Shown here one piece after another: positions 50,001-64,000 of a DNA stretch of 64,000 nucleotides; within the stretch, counting starts at the first letter, position 1, and every line of letters starts with the position of its first letter. Where the stretch lies: NCBI RefSeq assembly GCF_027580225.2, contig NC_073354.2:11446001-11510000 (forward strand). Reading direction: 5' to 3'. Both the position numbers and the translations under genes were made by a program. This stretch comes from Misgurnus anguillicaudatus. Its lineage: Eukaryota > Chordata > Actinopteri > Cypriniformes > Cobitidae. The notes beneath the pieces were generated by a model. The model ran no database searches. It saw only the letters and a list, made by a program, of their open reading frames with translations, and was not told the origin of the DNA.

Positions 50001-52131
50001 ATAACATTTTTGCACTTTATTCACTCTTATAAGGACACTGCTATATTTAACACCCTTCAACTTTTAAGTCATCCTTCAACACTCAGATCAGTCATATATC
50101 TTGTAGTCCTGCTATGGTTGGTTTAGATTTTGATTTCTTATTGTGCATTTTCTTGTCTTTCCTATCATTTTCAGACTCATTATCTTCTCTGATGTAAAAA
50201 GCCTATCATAACCCCCTTTCTTTTTACCCTTTGCAACCCCCCCACCCTTTTCTTTTGGACTATACATTCACTCATTCAAGTGTCTTCTTAAGTTCCAGAG
50301 AAATGGCCAGGTGAGGCAGATGTCTATTCATCTCTGCTGTGCATTATTCATGTGGGGTTTTTGCCAGGGCTATTAAAATGCAACAGGCTTGTTATGCGTT
50401 TATTCCTTGTAACTTTGACGTCCCATTTACTAACATGACGGGTTTTAATGTGACAATATACTAAATAGCCTGTCCAGCTTGTTTGTGAAATGTGTTATGT
50501 GTAAGGCCTGGCAGACCTGCTTAATCTTATTCCTGAGGTAATCTGTCACTGCACATTTATTTATATGTTTCAAAGAGGCATCTGTTAAATTGTGTATAAA
50601 TAATTTAGTTTGTGTTGAAATCGAAGCTGCTTTAAAGGGATAGTTCACCCCAATCTAAAAATCCTCTCAATGTGTACTCGGGTGATTCTCACGAAAACTT
50701 GGTTTTAAAAATGTCAAGCATGAAAATGTAAAAATTGCTTAAATTTACTTTTTTCCCACCAGACATTGAAAAACAAAGTCTGGAGTAAATGGGAACATTA
50801 ATTTAAAAAACTTTTACTTATCATTTAACACTTTTTGTAACATAATTTAAAAAATTTGTCCTAAAAAATCTCATTACCGCAACAGTCAGAAAACATCAAC
50901 ACTGACATATTTTCAAAATGACATGACAAACCTGAAAGAACATAATTTGGAGATTCTGCACATGCATTTAAAATCAAAGTATTATGCTTCTATTAATTAA
51001 ATTAACATTTAATAAGCATCTGTTGCGGTAATGAAAATCAAAATGTCGTGTAAGCATTCTGACAAGACAATATTTCAAATTAACTGTAAAAAAATGATCT
51101 GACCTGGTAGCCATCTTGAAGTAACTGGTCCATGTGCTTGGTCACTCAAAATCAAACTTTATTAAAATTCTGTATGTGTGCTTAAACTGTTCTCAAAAAG
51201 TGTTGCGGAGGATGAGAACATCAGGCATGGACACATAATTTTCCTAATTTTTCTTCATTATTATTATACATGAATATTCAGTAAATATTTTTTCTGTCAT
51301 CTAAAGTAGTCTAGCAAAACATCCATTTATTATTTTTCTTAATATTTTTGTGTTAATTTTATTAAATTACAACATAACGCATGTTCAAACACAGCCGGAC
51401 ACATTGCGGTAATGAGAATTTCAGCAGAAAATGAGATAAAATTTACAATTATAAATTCTTATGTTGAAATCACACATTGTGCAAGGTAGAACACAGTATT
51501 GTGTTAATTCTGATGCTTTTTATTGTTACTATATTACACATTTTAAAGCTAAAATCATTAGTGCCGTGGTGTTTCAATGGTTTCGTGAGAATCACCCACT
51601 CACCCTCATATGTGACTTTGAAAAAAACTGTCTGTCATTCTCCATAAAGGGTCTGCCAAATGCATAGATGTACATGATATGTTTGCTAAATGTCCATCTG
51701 AATTCTGCTATTCTGGTTGTGCAGTCTCTCACAGTGTTTGTTTCTGTTTTTTCTATTATTCAGCATTGCTTCTGGACCTTGTGCTGGTTGGTGTTGTCAA
51801 GGCCGTAGTGCGGCGTCGACGTCCTGCCCATAACCGTATGGACATGTTTGCCACGTTTTCTGTGGACCGCTATTCCTTCCCATCGGGCCATGCCACACGT
51901 GCTGCAATGTGTGCCCGCTTTCTTTTGGCCCATCTGGTGCTGGCAGCCCCACTTCGGTTTCTCGTTCTGCTCTGGGCCACTTTTGTCGGTTTTTCAAGGG
52001 TTCTCCTTGGACGCCATAATGTGACGGATGTTGCATTTGGTTTCTTTATGGGGTACTGGCAATATAATTTGGTTGAGATGCTGTGGTTGTCTCCACTTAC
52101 GTTCCAAAGCATGATTGGACGGCTTGACTAA
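47047..52131 (+). CDS. plpp6: Phospholipid phosphatase 6 / polyisoprenoid diphosphate phosphatase (PAP2 family), 2 exons
   Basis: This ER membrane phosphatase acts on presqualene, farnesyl and geranylgeranyl diphosphates in mammals. Exon 1 is 47047-47521 (donor GTAATG) and exon 2 is 51764-52131 (acceptor TTCAG). The joined frame encodes 280 aa, with Ala159 split across the junction. Residues 1-75 are a Ser/Pro/Arg-rich disordered tail ending in [13 protein letters not shown], a family signature. Hydrophobic segments lie at about 85-104, 128-143, 152-170, 208-232 and 245-267. The PAP2 catalytic motifs are all present: KAVVRRRRP (171-179), PSGH (198-201) and [12 protein letters not shown] (236-247, catalytic His243). 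The start has A at -3. The length and the RLRASESP and ISGHGIPWL blocks identify PLPP6 rather than PLPP7. As I recall, the mammalian gene is a single exon, so the 4.2-kb intron is notable. The call is secure; the exact 3' UTR end is unknown. Confidence 0.95.
47594..48040 (-). pseudogene. Tc1-like transposon relic in plpp6 intron 1
   Basis: It begins TACAGCCGTGGCCAAAAG, the terminus of a well-known fish Tc1-like family, flanked by TA. The sequence then reads, on the minus strand, into the transposase C-terminal region; remnants of the SPDLNP box of the DDE domain are visible near 47940. Stops and small deletions interrupt the frame. Only one end is present, so it is a truncated, dead copy. Confidence 0.75.
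48583..48737. mobile_element. 155-bp TTAA-flanked MITE in plpp6 intron 1
   Basis: TTAA (48579-48582 and 48738-48741) flanks AGGTGTAGCGGAGGATTTTC at the left and GAAAATCCTCCGCAATACCT at the right, an almost perfect 20-bp terminal inverted repeat. A second copy lies at 62956-63107. The TTAA duplication points to piggyBac- or Kolobok-type mobilisation. No coding content. Confidence 0.88.
50680..51597. mobile_element. 918-bp DNA transposon with 4-bp target duplication, copy 2 (plpp6 intron 1)
   Basis: Termini GGGTGATTCTCACGAAA and TTTCGTGAGAATCACCC are perfect inverted repeats. The flanking duplication is ACTC (50676-50679 and 51598-51601). It is nearly identical, in reverse orientation, to the element at 11397-12313. 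It has no long ORF. ATTACCGCAA-type motifs recur inside. It appears to have inserted into an older repeat beginning TTAAAGGGATAGTTCACCCC at about 50635. Confidence 0.9.
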
Positions 52132-52593
52132 GAAGTTGTGATGGCCAGCATTTTTGGGGGGCCTGTTAATTGGGATCCAGACTTAATTGGTGCCAGTATG
52201 ATGGTAATGATGATGTTGTCAATATAGTCAATGTTGTTTTATGTGTTTGAATGTCACTTGAATGTAAAATATTAACCTCATTGATCATCTTCCAGCAATG
52301 TACAGGGGGTTTTATCAAATTAAGCTCTGTTATGAACAGATAAATAAGTATGAAGTAAAAGTGATGGATTGTAAGAGAGCAATGTAAAGGGGTCTTACTC
52401 CTGTTCCATCACTTCAAATAATTTTTCATTCTCAAAATATATTAACCCCACCATTATGAGTCTTATATTACACCTGACATAATAGGTGTAAACATTCAAC
52501 ACCAGCCAGAGTTTTATCTTTAAACAATATAAAATAATCTTTAAACATTTAAGCAAGGGATAAAGGGGTGAATTTCACTTTGGCTCCAATACC
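52132..52593 (+). other. Probable plpp6 3' UTR / flank
   Basis: Unique-looking AT-rich sequence between the plpp6 stop and the next transposon. I saw no canonical AATAAA here. The first well-formed AATAAA with a GT-rich downstream stretch that I noticed is far away (about 56448), so the real transcript end is uncertain. Confidence 0.4.
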
Positions 52594-52597
52594 TTAA

Positions 52598-54246
52598 AGG
52601 TGCAGTGTGTAAATTTTAGTAGGATCTCTTTACAGAAATGCAATATTATATACATAAATTAATAATTAATGGTGTATGAAAGCCTTACTAAATGACCTGT
52701 ATTGTTTTTATTACCTTAGATAAAAGTCGCCATTTTGCACCGTGATGTTTCTACAGTAGCCCTGAAAGGACAAACTGTTCTATAGAGCGCGTTTCCGTCA
52801 CTAAATTTTCCCAGCCGATGACATGGTTGTCCTGTGGTGGTTACCGTAGCTTCTCTTTGCAATTTGAAAGGGGGGAGTGAGCTGTGAACTGAGCCGTTGG
52901 TTGCAATTTACAGTATCACCGCTAGATCTTGAGTTGTCCGATAGATGATAGTCAGACATATGGCAGATAGCGGGCCTTGATGATATTTTGCATGTTTGCC
53001 CATTATAGTTTTAAATTTATTATTATTATCATCATAGTTTCACATTAACATGTGCATTTCCTTGCATGAAAACTTTTATTTCCTAGTCTGGGCTTTAATG
53101 ACGCACTCAGATTAATGGCATCAGTTTTAAGAAGGTTGCGGTCATGATGGGTGTTGCCCTTAAAGGATAAGTCCATTTTCTTGGGGGAAAGGTCCAGATG
53201 GTTTGCTCACAACCATGTCATCCAAAATGTTGATGTCTTTCTTTGTTCAGTCGAGAGGAAGTTGTGTTTTCTGGGGAAAACATTGCAGGATTTTTCTCAT
53301 TTTGATGGACTTTAATAGAGCCCAACATTTGAATCTTGGCTCAGCACTTAACAGTTTTTTTCAGCGGAGTTTCAAGGGACTATGGACAATCCCAAACGGG
53401 CCATGGGGGTCTTGTCTGGCGAGACGATTGTCATTTTTGACAAGAGGAATGACAAATATTCACTTTTAAAGCACAACTTCTCGTCATGTAGATCCGGTCG
53501 TGATGCGCCAGCTGACCCCACGCAATGCGTCAAGAGGTCACAGAGGACGAACGCGAAACTCCGCCCCAGTGTTTACAAGTGTGTTGAAAGAGGACCGGTC
53601 CTATGTTGTTGTATGTCAACTGATACTAATTAATGTCTTTGTGGCAGTTTATTGTTTAAAATGGTCCGCAGATGTGCGTTTTATATATGTAACACGTGAC
53701 CTCCCTACGTCACTACGCATTTACGTTAGGTCGCGCTGGACCGGACCTAGACGAAAAGTTGTGGTTTAAAAGTACATATTTTTTTATTTTTCTTGTCAAG
53801 GATGACAATCGTTTTGCTAGATAAGACCCTTGTGCCTCGTTTGTGATTGTTTGTGGTCCTTTGAAACTCCGTTGAGGGAAACTGTTAAGTGTTGAGTTAA
53901 GTATTAATTGTTGGTGTCCATTAAAGTCCATTTAAAATGAGAAAAGTCCTGCAATGTTTTCCTCGGGAAGCATGATTTCTTCTGGACTGGGCGGGGAGAG
54001 ACATCGGCATTTTGGATGACATGGTGGTGAGTGAATTGTCTGGATTTTTCTTTTAAGAAAATGGAATATTCCTTTAAGAGTAAATCAGATTGTTTTTTTG
54101 TCCACCAATCAAGTGGCTTGTCATAAATGAGTAAATTTTTACCCTGCCCCCCGATATTATCCTGAATCGGCGATCTCACAGGTTGATGGTAAGACGATCT
54201 CACTGAGGGGCATATCGCCCAACACTACAATCTACACACTGGACCT
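52598..54246. mobile_element. TTAA-flanked element (GCAGTGTGTAAATTT family) carrying a nested foldback
   Basis: The left end AGGTGCAGTGTGTAAATTTT follows TTAA (52594-52597); the right end CTACACACTGGACCT precedes TTAA (54247-54250). The family is a common cyprinid MITE of roughly 400-500 bp. Here it is enlarged by a second TTAA foldback at 53164-54073. Confidence 0.65.
53164..54073. mobile_element. 910-bp TTAA-flanked foldback, copy 2 of the 8535-9292 family
   Basis: TTAA flanks both sides (53160-53163 and 54074-54077). The arms share ATCCAAAATGTTGATGTC and its reverse complement, GTCTCGTCTAG-type blocks and AAGCACAACTTCTCGTC. The same blocks occur at 8535-9292 and 59006-60073. The two arms face each other, so the element can fold into a long hairpin. 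It is nested in 52598-54246. Confidence 0.85.
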
Positions 54247-54624
54247 TTAAGAATACATGGTGTCCTCTATAGTTCTGTTGAATTTAAGATATGTTAGTGT
54301 TGTATGGGGTTTCTTATTACTTTGAAACTGTGTATATCATTTGGAAAGTTATCTGTAGTTTGGGTGCAATGTCTAAATGTTAATGTTTTTCATTGGTTGT
54401 TCTGTGATGTTTGTGTCTCAAAGAATATAATTCATAAGTTTGTCTTTATTGAAATCTTTGTTGTGGCTTTGCCAGTCTCTGCAAGATTTTGCACTTTTTG
54501 ACATAATCCTCATAAGAATTGGGGACAGTAAAGACAAAATTGCACTGTTTGCTGTCAAGATGAATATAAGGCAGAGGCACAGTATGTTACATTTTATAAA
54601 CATCCGATATTGTTTCAACACCTA

Positions 54625-54808
54625 CACTGTAAAAAACGTTGTTGGTTCAACTTAAAAAAGTAAGTTATCTGGTTGCCTTAACATTTTGAGTTAGTTCAAC
54701 TTAAAAATATTTGTTGTCATCATTCAGTAAATATTGTTGTCAACCAATATTTTCAAGTAGAATGAACTCAAAAAAATGTTATGCAACCAGGTAACTTTCT
54801 TTACAGTG
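54625..54808. mobile_element. 184-bp palindromic MITE with TA duplication
   Basis: TA then CACTGTAAAAAACGTTG at the left; CTTTCTTTACAGTG then TA at the right. The inner arms TTATCTGGTTGC and GCAACCAGGTAA also pair. TA target duplication fits a Tc1/mariner-type MITE. A related half-copy starts at 55520. Confidence 0.8.
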
Positions 54809-55519
54809 TACATACTTTACCAACAAACAAATTTCATCCTGACCATTTCTTGACTCCACAGCAATTTTGCTTTTGTTGCCCCAATACATATGGAGGGTAC
54901 TGTATATCAAATGAATTTATTTTTTTGTTATTTGAGGGTTGAACCCTTAGCTGTTATAATAGAGCCATAAACCCCATGATATGCTGCAGACTAGCAATAC
55001 ATCAGGTGAAACGCTGTCATTATGACAGTTTGGAAACATTGGAGGTCTTCATTACGTAATAATGGCCATAATTTTCACCAAAGTTACATAACACTTCTCT
55101 AACTGAAATATAGAGAAGTGCTGTAGCAGTGCTATTATATATTGATGGTATTTGATCATAAACATGGCACTTTGATACACAATTGAACCATCATGTTTAA
55201 GTAGCATGGTATTAAAAAATGCACTGTAAATTGTACATGTGCAAATAAACATACCATTACTTTTTGTTTCTATCAATTAAATGTAACAGTCACTCGCTTA
55301 TTGTAGCATATTACATTCCACTGGTTTACTTGTTGTCTATAAGTACAGCTATAGGCATTACTGTACTTTGTGGATTTAAAAACATATATTGGTAATACTT
55401 TATCTTACAGTGTGTGTGTGATACCAACAGAGCATGTTACTGTATTTACCAGAATATTAACCACATGCAATTTAATAAGAACTTTCTGTTTCATTCCAGT
55501 TTTTCATTGCAGTCTCCTA

Positions 55520-55700
55520 TACACTGTAAAAAAATATATATTTTTAAGTTTAAACGGCTTAAATTAAAAATCATTTCAAATTTCTTAACTAGTTGGTAGT
55601 TAAGAAAGCCCTTTTTATTTATACTAACTCCCCACTTGTCAAGAAAGTTGAATGCCTTATTAATTCAAGTTGTTTAAACTTGAACATTTATGTGCATTAA
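55520..55700. mobile_element. Degenerate CACTGTAAAAAA-type MITE
   Basis: Starts CACTGTAAAAAAATATAT like the 54625 element and contains weak inner arms (AAGTTTAAACGGCTT and TTCAAGTTGTTTAAACTT). The right terminus is not preserved. Confidence 0.45.
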
Positions 55701-56742
55701 GTAATTTTTATAATGTATAGACTTTATGGGCAATAGCAGACCTCTATATATGACCCAATCGATTGACATGTGTGTTTGTATGGAAAAACCTTTACACACA
55801 GACACAAACTTGCTAGAATGGTTTAAAGTAAGAGAGTTTTACCTAGACTTAGTATGTAACAGATCAAACACTGCCATTGGCCAATCATATGGCTTGCTCT
55901 TCCACTGTGGCTTTGTTTTTTCCTCTGTTACTGTATATTTCTTCTCTGACAGCTCATGCTTTCAAGATAATCAGTAATAAGTTTCTGGTGAAGGTCGTGG
56001 GTGTTTTTGACTGTTTTATAAGACCCGCTGCACTTATTTTCTTTTTAATAACTTGGTTACTAAAAGAACAGCCTTTGTTGTTTGTGCAATATAACAAAAT
56101 GACAGACTGCATAAAAAAATGATGCAGTCAAACTGCAATAACTTTGTGATGTTTTGCATTTGTTTGCTGGGGACCATGTGAATGAGCTTTCTTTCATTTT
56201 TTTTTCCAGATTTTTTATATTCTCTTGACTGAGTGGTACTGTCTAAAGTTGTTTTAAATGGTTTCACCAGCTATTACAATACACGTTATCATCTGACATT
56301 TGACCATTGTATAGTCTGCAGTTTAAGGTGGCAATGTAAATTCATCAATTGAATACACAAGCTAAATGTGGTAGATGTTATGATTGTTTACTATTTTTGT
56401 GATGTCAAACATACTATACATAAACCATAATGTAATTGCAGTTCCAAAATAAATGTGGAATTCAGTGCCTCTGTGTCTTGATGTTAAGGTACAAAGCTAA
56501 TCCCTTATGGAAATTAACCATGTTTGTGCACCAGGCTGGAGACCCCTGTTGTAAAGTGTTACTGTTGCATCCGTTAACATTAGTTAATGCACAATGAACT
56601 ATATCGCTCATTGTTAGTTCGTGTTAACCAATGCATTTTTTATTTTAACAAACACAACTTTATTATGATAAATTGTGGCTGGCTTCCCAATACATTTACA
56701 TGGAAAATGCACTTACAACCAAAAATATTCACTAAACATTAA

Positions 56743-57715
56743 AGGGGTCATATTATGAGATTTTTTAAAGATGTAAAATAAATATTTGGTGTCCCCAGAG
56801 TGCGTAAGTGAAGTTTTAGCTCAAAATACTCCACAGATAATTAATTACAGCATTTAAAAATTGCAAATTTGTAGGCCTGAGCAAAAGCGTGCCGTTTTTG
56901 GGTGTGTCGTTTAAAATGCAAATGAGCTGATGAAATACGCACAACCGGCATAACGTCATAGAATGTCTCTGAACAGGTTCACGCCCACTTTTGGGGGAAA
57001 ACAGACCAGACCCTCCATTGACTTCCATCCAAAATAGCGGAACAAAGCAACGTTCGTACACAGCCGGCAGGCGCAAATAATTTATGAAATAACTCAGATC
57101 AAACATGCTGAGCAACTATCCGTCCACCCTGCCTGCCATAGAGCGCGAAAGATACATTAACACATTTAATTTGGTCAATATAAAAACATGTCCCTTTCAT
57201 TCTCACAGCGTCAAATTTGTGTAACAACGCTATCCAGTGATTGCTGGAAATATCGCTAAGCTAGTTAGTTGTATGGCTGGACGGAAAAGTGCACTCATTA
57301 CTCTAAATATAAAGACATAATAAATAACTTTCAAATACGAAGTAAAATCATTAACTTGCTTCCCTGTTGACTCGATGAGGTACGAGTAAATGTCCGGGTA
57401 AGACACCTCTGGCCAATAGGGAGCGTTGTTACACAAATTTGATGCTGGGAGAATGAAAGAGACATGTTTTTATATTGACCAAATTAAATGTGTTAATGTA
57501 TCTTTCGCGCTCTATGGCAGGCAGGGTGGACAGATAATTACTCAACATGTTTAATCTGAGTGATTTCATAAGTTATTTACGTCTGCCGGCTGTGTACGAA
57601 CGTTGCTTTGTTCCGATATTTTGAATGGAAGTCAATGGAATGTCTGGTTTTATCCCCCAAAAGTGGGCGTGAACCTGTTCAGAGACATTCTATGACGTTG
57701 CGCCGGTTGTGCGTA
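56743..57715. mobile_element. TTAA-type foldback with long arms, right end truncated
   Basis: TTAA (56739-56742) precedes AGGGGTCATATTATGAG. Arms 56936-57222 and about 57440-57715 are inverted copies of one another (outer ends TACGCACAACCGG and CCGGTTGTGCGTA) around a loop of about 220 bp. The outer left 190 bp has no partner on the right, so the right terminus is missing. The interior AGCTCAAAATACYCCACAGAT block is shared with 7800-8215 and 16214-16550. Confidence 0.8.
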
Positions 57716-58217
57716 TGACATGACCATAACAAAAAGCTCAGTCAGGTTGAATCATCATCATTTAATTGTTTATCTCCTCAGTCTGTTAGCTGAATCCTTC
57801 TCTTAACAGTTTGTCTCCTCTTTCGCATCTACACACACCTTAGTAATCTATCACAAACTGTTAAATGTGATGCATACACGACCGCCCTGTGCGACAATTA
57901 AACATGATTATGGTGATCCACTCACATAAACATCTAATGTGTTTTAATGTATGGTTTTAACAGTTACAGGTAATGTGGCATGGACATCAGAGTTAGTTTG
58001 GCATGGCATCAGGGGAACTAGGAGAGCAGGATTTTAGCAGGCAGGAACCCGTGTGCTCTGGACTCTCTCATTTTGTCTCTCTTCAGGCAGATCAGCAAGC
58101 ACTAGTTACATTCACAACGAGAACTGCAAAACATCCACAGGTTACCAGCAATATCACAAAAAAAAAAAAAATAGGGGGATCAGACAGGAAATGTGTTACC
58201 AATTTACCTGCTGGGTC

Positions 58218-62166
<3,949 letters not shown>

Positions 62167-62461
62167 TTAGATTATTGCAACAGGGGCCTTTTCTGGTTGA
62201 ATGAAAAAGATAATAGTAGTAAATAGTAAAATTTTGGATTAAAACTGTTAGGTCTGATTTTGAGGCAAATGTCAAGCGGCTGATAAAAAGTGTGTTTATG
62301 TGTTTTAACATCTGTAATACAAAAGAAAAAAAACTATATGGCAGTTTCCAGGACAGGATTTAGATGTCCAGGACATTTCAGTCGTTATTACAAATATACC
62401 TTACAAAAAAACATTCTTGGTGTGCATCTTGAGACAAAATAATGGCAATGATGTATGTTAA

Positions 62462-62677
62462 AGGCGGAGTCCATGATGTTTGAAAGCCAATGTTGATATT
62501 TGAAATCACCTAAACAAACACGCCCCTACCCCAATAGAATCTGGACCTTCTGTTGATAGACCCGCCCCACACATACGCAAACCGGCATTTGATTTGATTT
62601 GATTGGCTATAAGTGTGTTTTGGTAGTCGGCCCGTCTCCTTTTCCAACGCGTTTTTCAAACATCGTGGACTCCGCCT
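62462..62677. mobile_element. 216-bp TTAA-flanked MITE
   Basis: TTAA (62458-62461 and 62678-62681) flanks AGGCGGAGTCCATGATGTTT and AAACATCGTGGACTCCGCCT, a 20-bp inverted repeat with one mismatch. Non-coding. Confidence 0.9.
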
Positions 62678-62955
62678 TTAAGATATGTCAGAGCAAATTG
62701 TTTTTAAATTAACATGCATTTAAGTCTGGGACTAGGATAAGCCCCATTTGGGAAACCTTCCTTATATGGTTAAAAAAAATTAAAAGTAACCGATTAATCT
62801 ATTGATTATTTTTTTGATTAGTGGAATAGTCCAATGATTTTTTTTATAAAAATTCACCAACAAGAATTCACCAACAAAATAATAAATGTAACATCCGTCA
62901 TTAATGCCAACATTTTATTTAAAGGAACAGTATGTAAGAAATGTATATCAATTAA

Positions 62956-63107
62956 AGGTGTAGCAGAGGATTTTCTCGAATTTTAAAAAAGAACCGCCTT
63001 CTCCACCTTTTTAAAAAAATGCAATTGCGCAACACTCCTGATTGACAACTAGGAGGACCAATAGTCTTGATGATCCACCCAGAAAAAGAAAATCCTCTGT
63101 GATACCT
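62956..63107. mobile_element. 152-bp TTAA-flanked MITE, second copy of 48583-48737 family
   Basis: TTAA at 62952-62955 and 63108-63111; termini AGGTGTAGCAGAGGATTTTC and GAAAATCCTCTGTGATACCT. The interior GCAATTGCGCAACACTCCTG and GACAACTAGGAGGACCAATA match the copy in the plpp6 intron. Confidence 0.88.
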
Positions 63108-63111
63108 TTAA

Positions 63112-64000
63112 TCATAAAATGGCCCTGATATGTCACTAGACATTAAGAAATCATTTTTATTTCAAATACTTATATCACTCACAACAGTGGTCCGGCCAGG
63201 ATATTGTCATTTAAAAAGAGTTGCACCCCTCAACTGATGTTTATGTTGTCATGTTGTATATTGGCCACCAGTTGTGTGATTGCAGTACCAGTTTTAGCCA
63301 CAAGTTTTGTGATTGCAGTACCAGTTTCGGCCCCAATCCTACATACTGTTCCTTTAAGCATTTTCTCAATTAAGCAAATACACAAACAAAAATTTTCAAC
63401 ATGAAAAATAAAGTGGCAGCGCCAAGGAAAATATTTATTACAAGTTACAAGTCCAACATAAATTCAGCCTAACAGGATGCATTAATATGTGTGTACAACT
63501 TCATGAGGCGCTGCAAGAAACGACACTCTGATTTCATCTGCTTGTAAGTTCTTGCAGCGCTGCGTAAAGTTGAACACACTTAAAAAACTCGAAGCAGCGG
63601 AACTCGACAGAACTGTCCAGCGTATGCCTGTGCCTCGTGACCCTCGTCCATTAGTTGTATATAGAAGGACAATTTATCTCTTACCTCTCAGCATGAGAAA
63701 TACAATGTGTAGCGTGTGAACTGACTGAAATGAGCCCAGGTCATGACGGAGTCACGGGGCTTGACTCAAAACATTCGGGGCTGAAGCCCCAGCAAAATCG
63801 GCTGGCAACGCCCCTGCGCTTGCTTAACGTTACTGACCGCCATGTTCATTGTTTTATGTCCTTCCACGCATGCGTGAATTCAATGACGCGGCAAGTTTAA
63901 CTTATTAATTATTAAATCGTTCCTCTGAGTCACGGATCGATCTTTAGAAATTATTATGAAAATCAATTCAGAATCGGTGAATCGATTTTTTCAAGACAGC
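63112..64000. other. scrn2 upstream intron/flank, no exon recognised
   Basis: Contains a short tandem duplication (GTGATTGCAGTACCAGTTT twice near 63277-63330) and AT-rich repeat-like sequence. I found no segment encoding the expected secernin N-terminal block (catalytic Cys, NEHGVxIGNE-type motif), so those exons lie outside. Confidence 0.5.

Overview
The window is vertebrate nuclear DNA from a ray-finned fish, most probably a cypriniform (zebrafish or carp relative). Three spliced genes carry vertebrate protein signatures with GT-AG introns. The rest is the dense mix of non-autonomous DNA transposons typical of cyprinid genomes: TTAA-flanked foldbacks, hAT elements with 8-bp duplications, Tc1/mariner-type MITEs with TA duplications and 4-bp-duplication elements. 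There is no sign of bacterial or organellar DNA.

Layout. Positions 1-37.7 kb hold no protein-coding gene that I can recognise; they are a transposon-rich intergenic region (or large introns of something I cannot see). It includes a nine-unit, 161-bp two-hairpin tandem array (4449-5830), a hairpin nested in a hairpin (20546-21477), a three-level nest (28193-29160) and many single MITEs. From 38,075 to 45,283 on the minus strand is a complete five-exon peroxiredoxin-6 gene (prdx6, 222 aa) with a recognisable TATA/CCAAT promoter. Divergently, from 47,047 to 52,131 on the plus strand, is a two-exon plpp6 gene (polyisoprenoid diphosphate phosphatase, 280 aa) whose 4.2-kb intron has taken up three transposons. 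Convergent with plpp6, from 62,024 down to 58,218 on the minus strand, are the last five visible exons of secernin-2 (scrn2). Its N-terminal exons, with the catalytic cysteine region, lie beyond the right edge.

How the genes relate. prdx6 (antioxidant peroxidase and phospholipase A2), plpp6 (isoprenoid and presqualene diphosphate phosphatase) and scrn2 (Ntn-hydrolase-fold secernin) are independent housekeeping-type genes with no evident shared pathway. prdx6 and plpp6 start about 1.8 kb apart in divergent orientation, each with its own promoter signals.

No new protein system was found. The most unusual content is structural: the two-hairpin array with one internally inverted unit, the nested foldbacks with exact target duplications, a near-identical pair of 917/918-bp elements in opposite orientation, and a Crypton-like gene relic inside a MITE. 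All exon boundaries were read by eye from splice signals and family conservation. Repeat families were assigned from termini and target duplications, without database searches.
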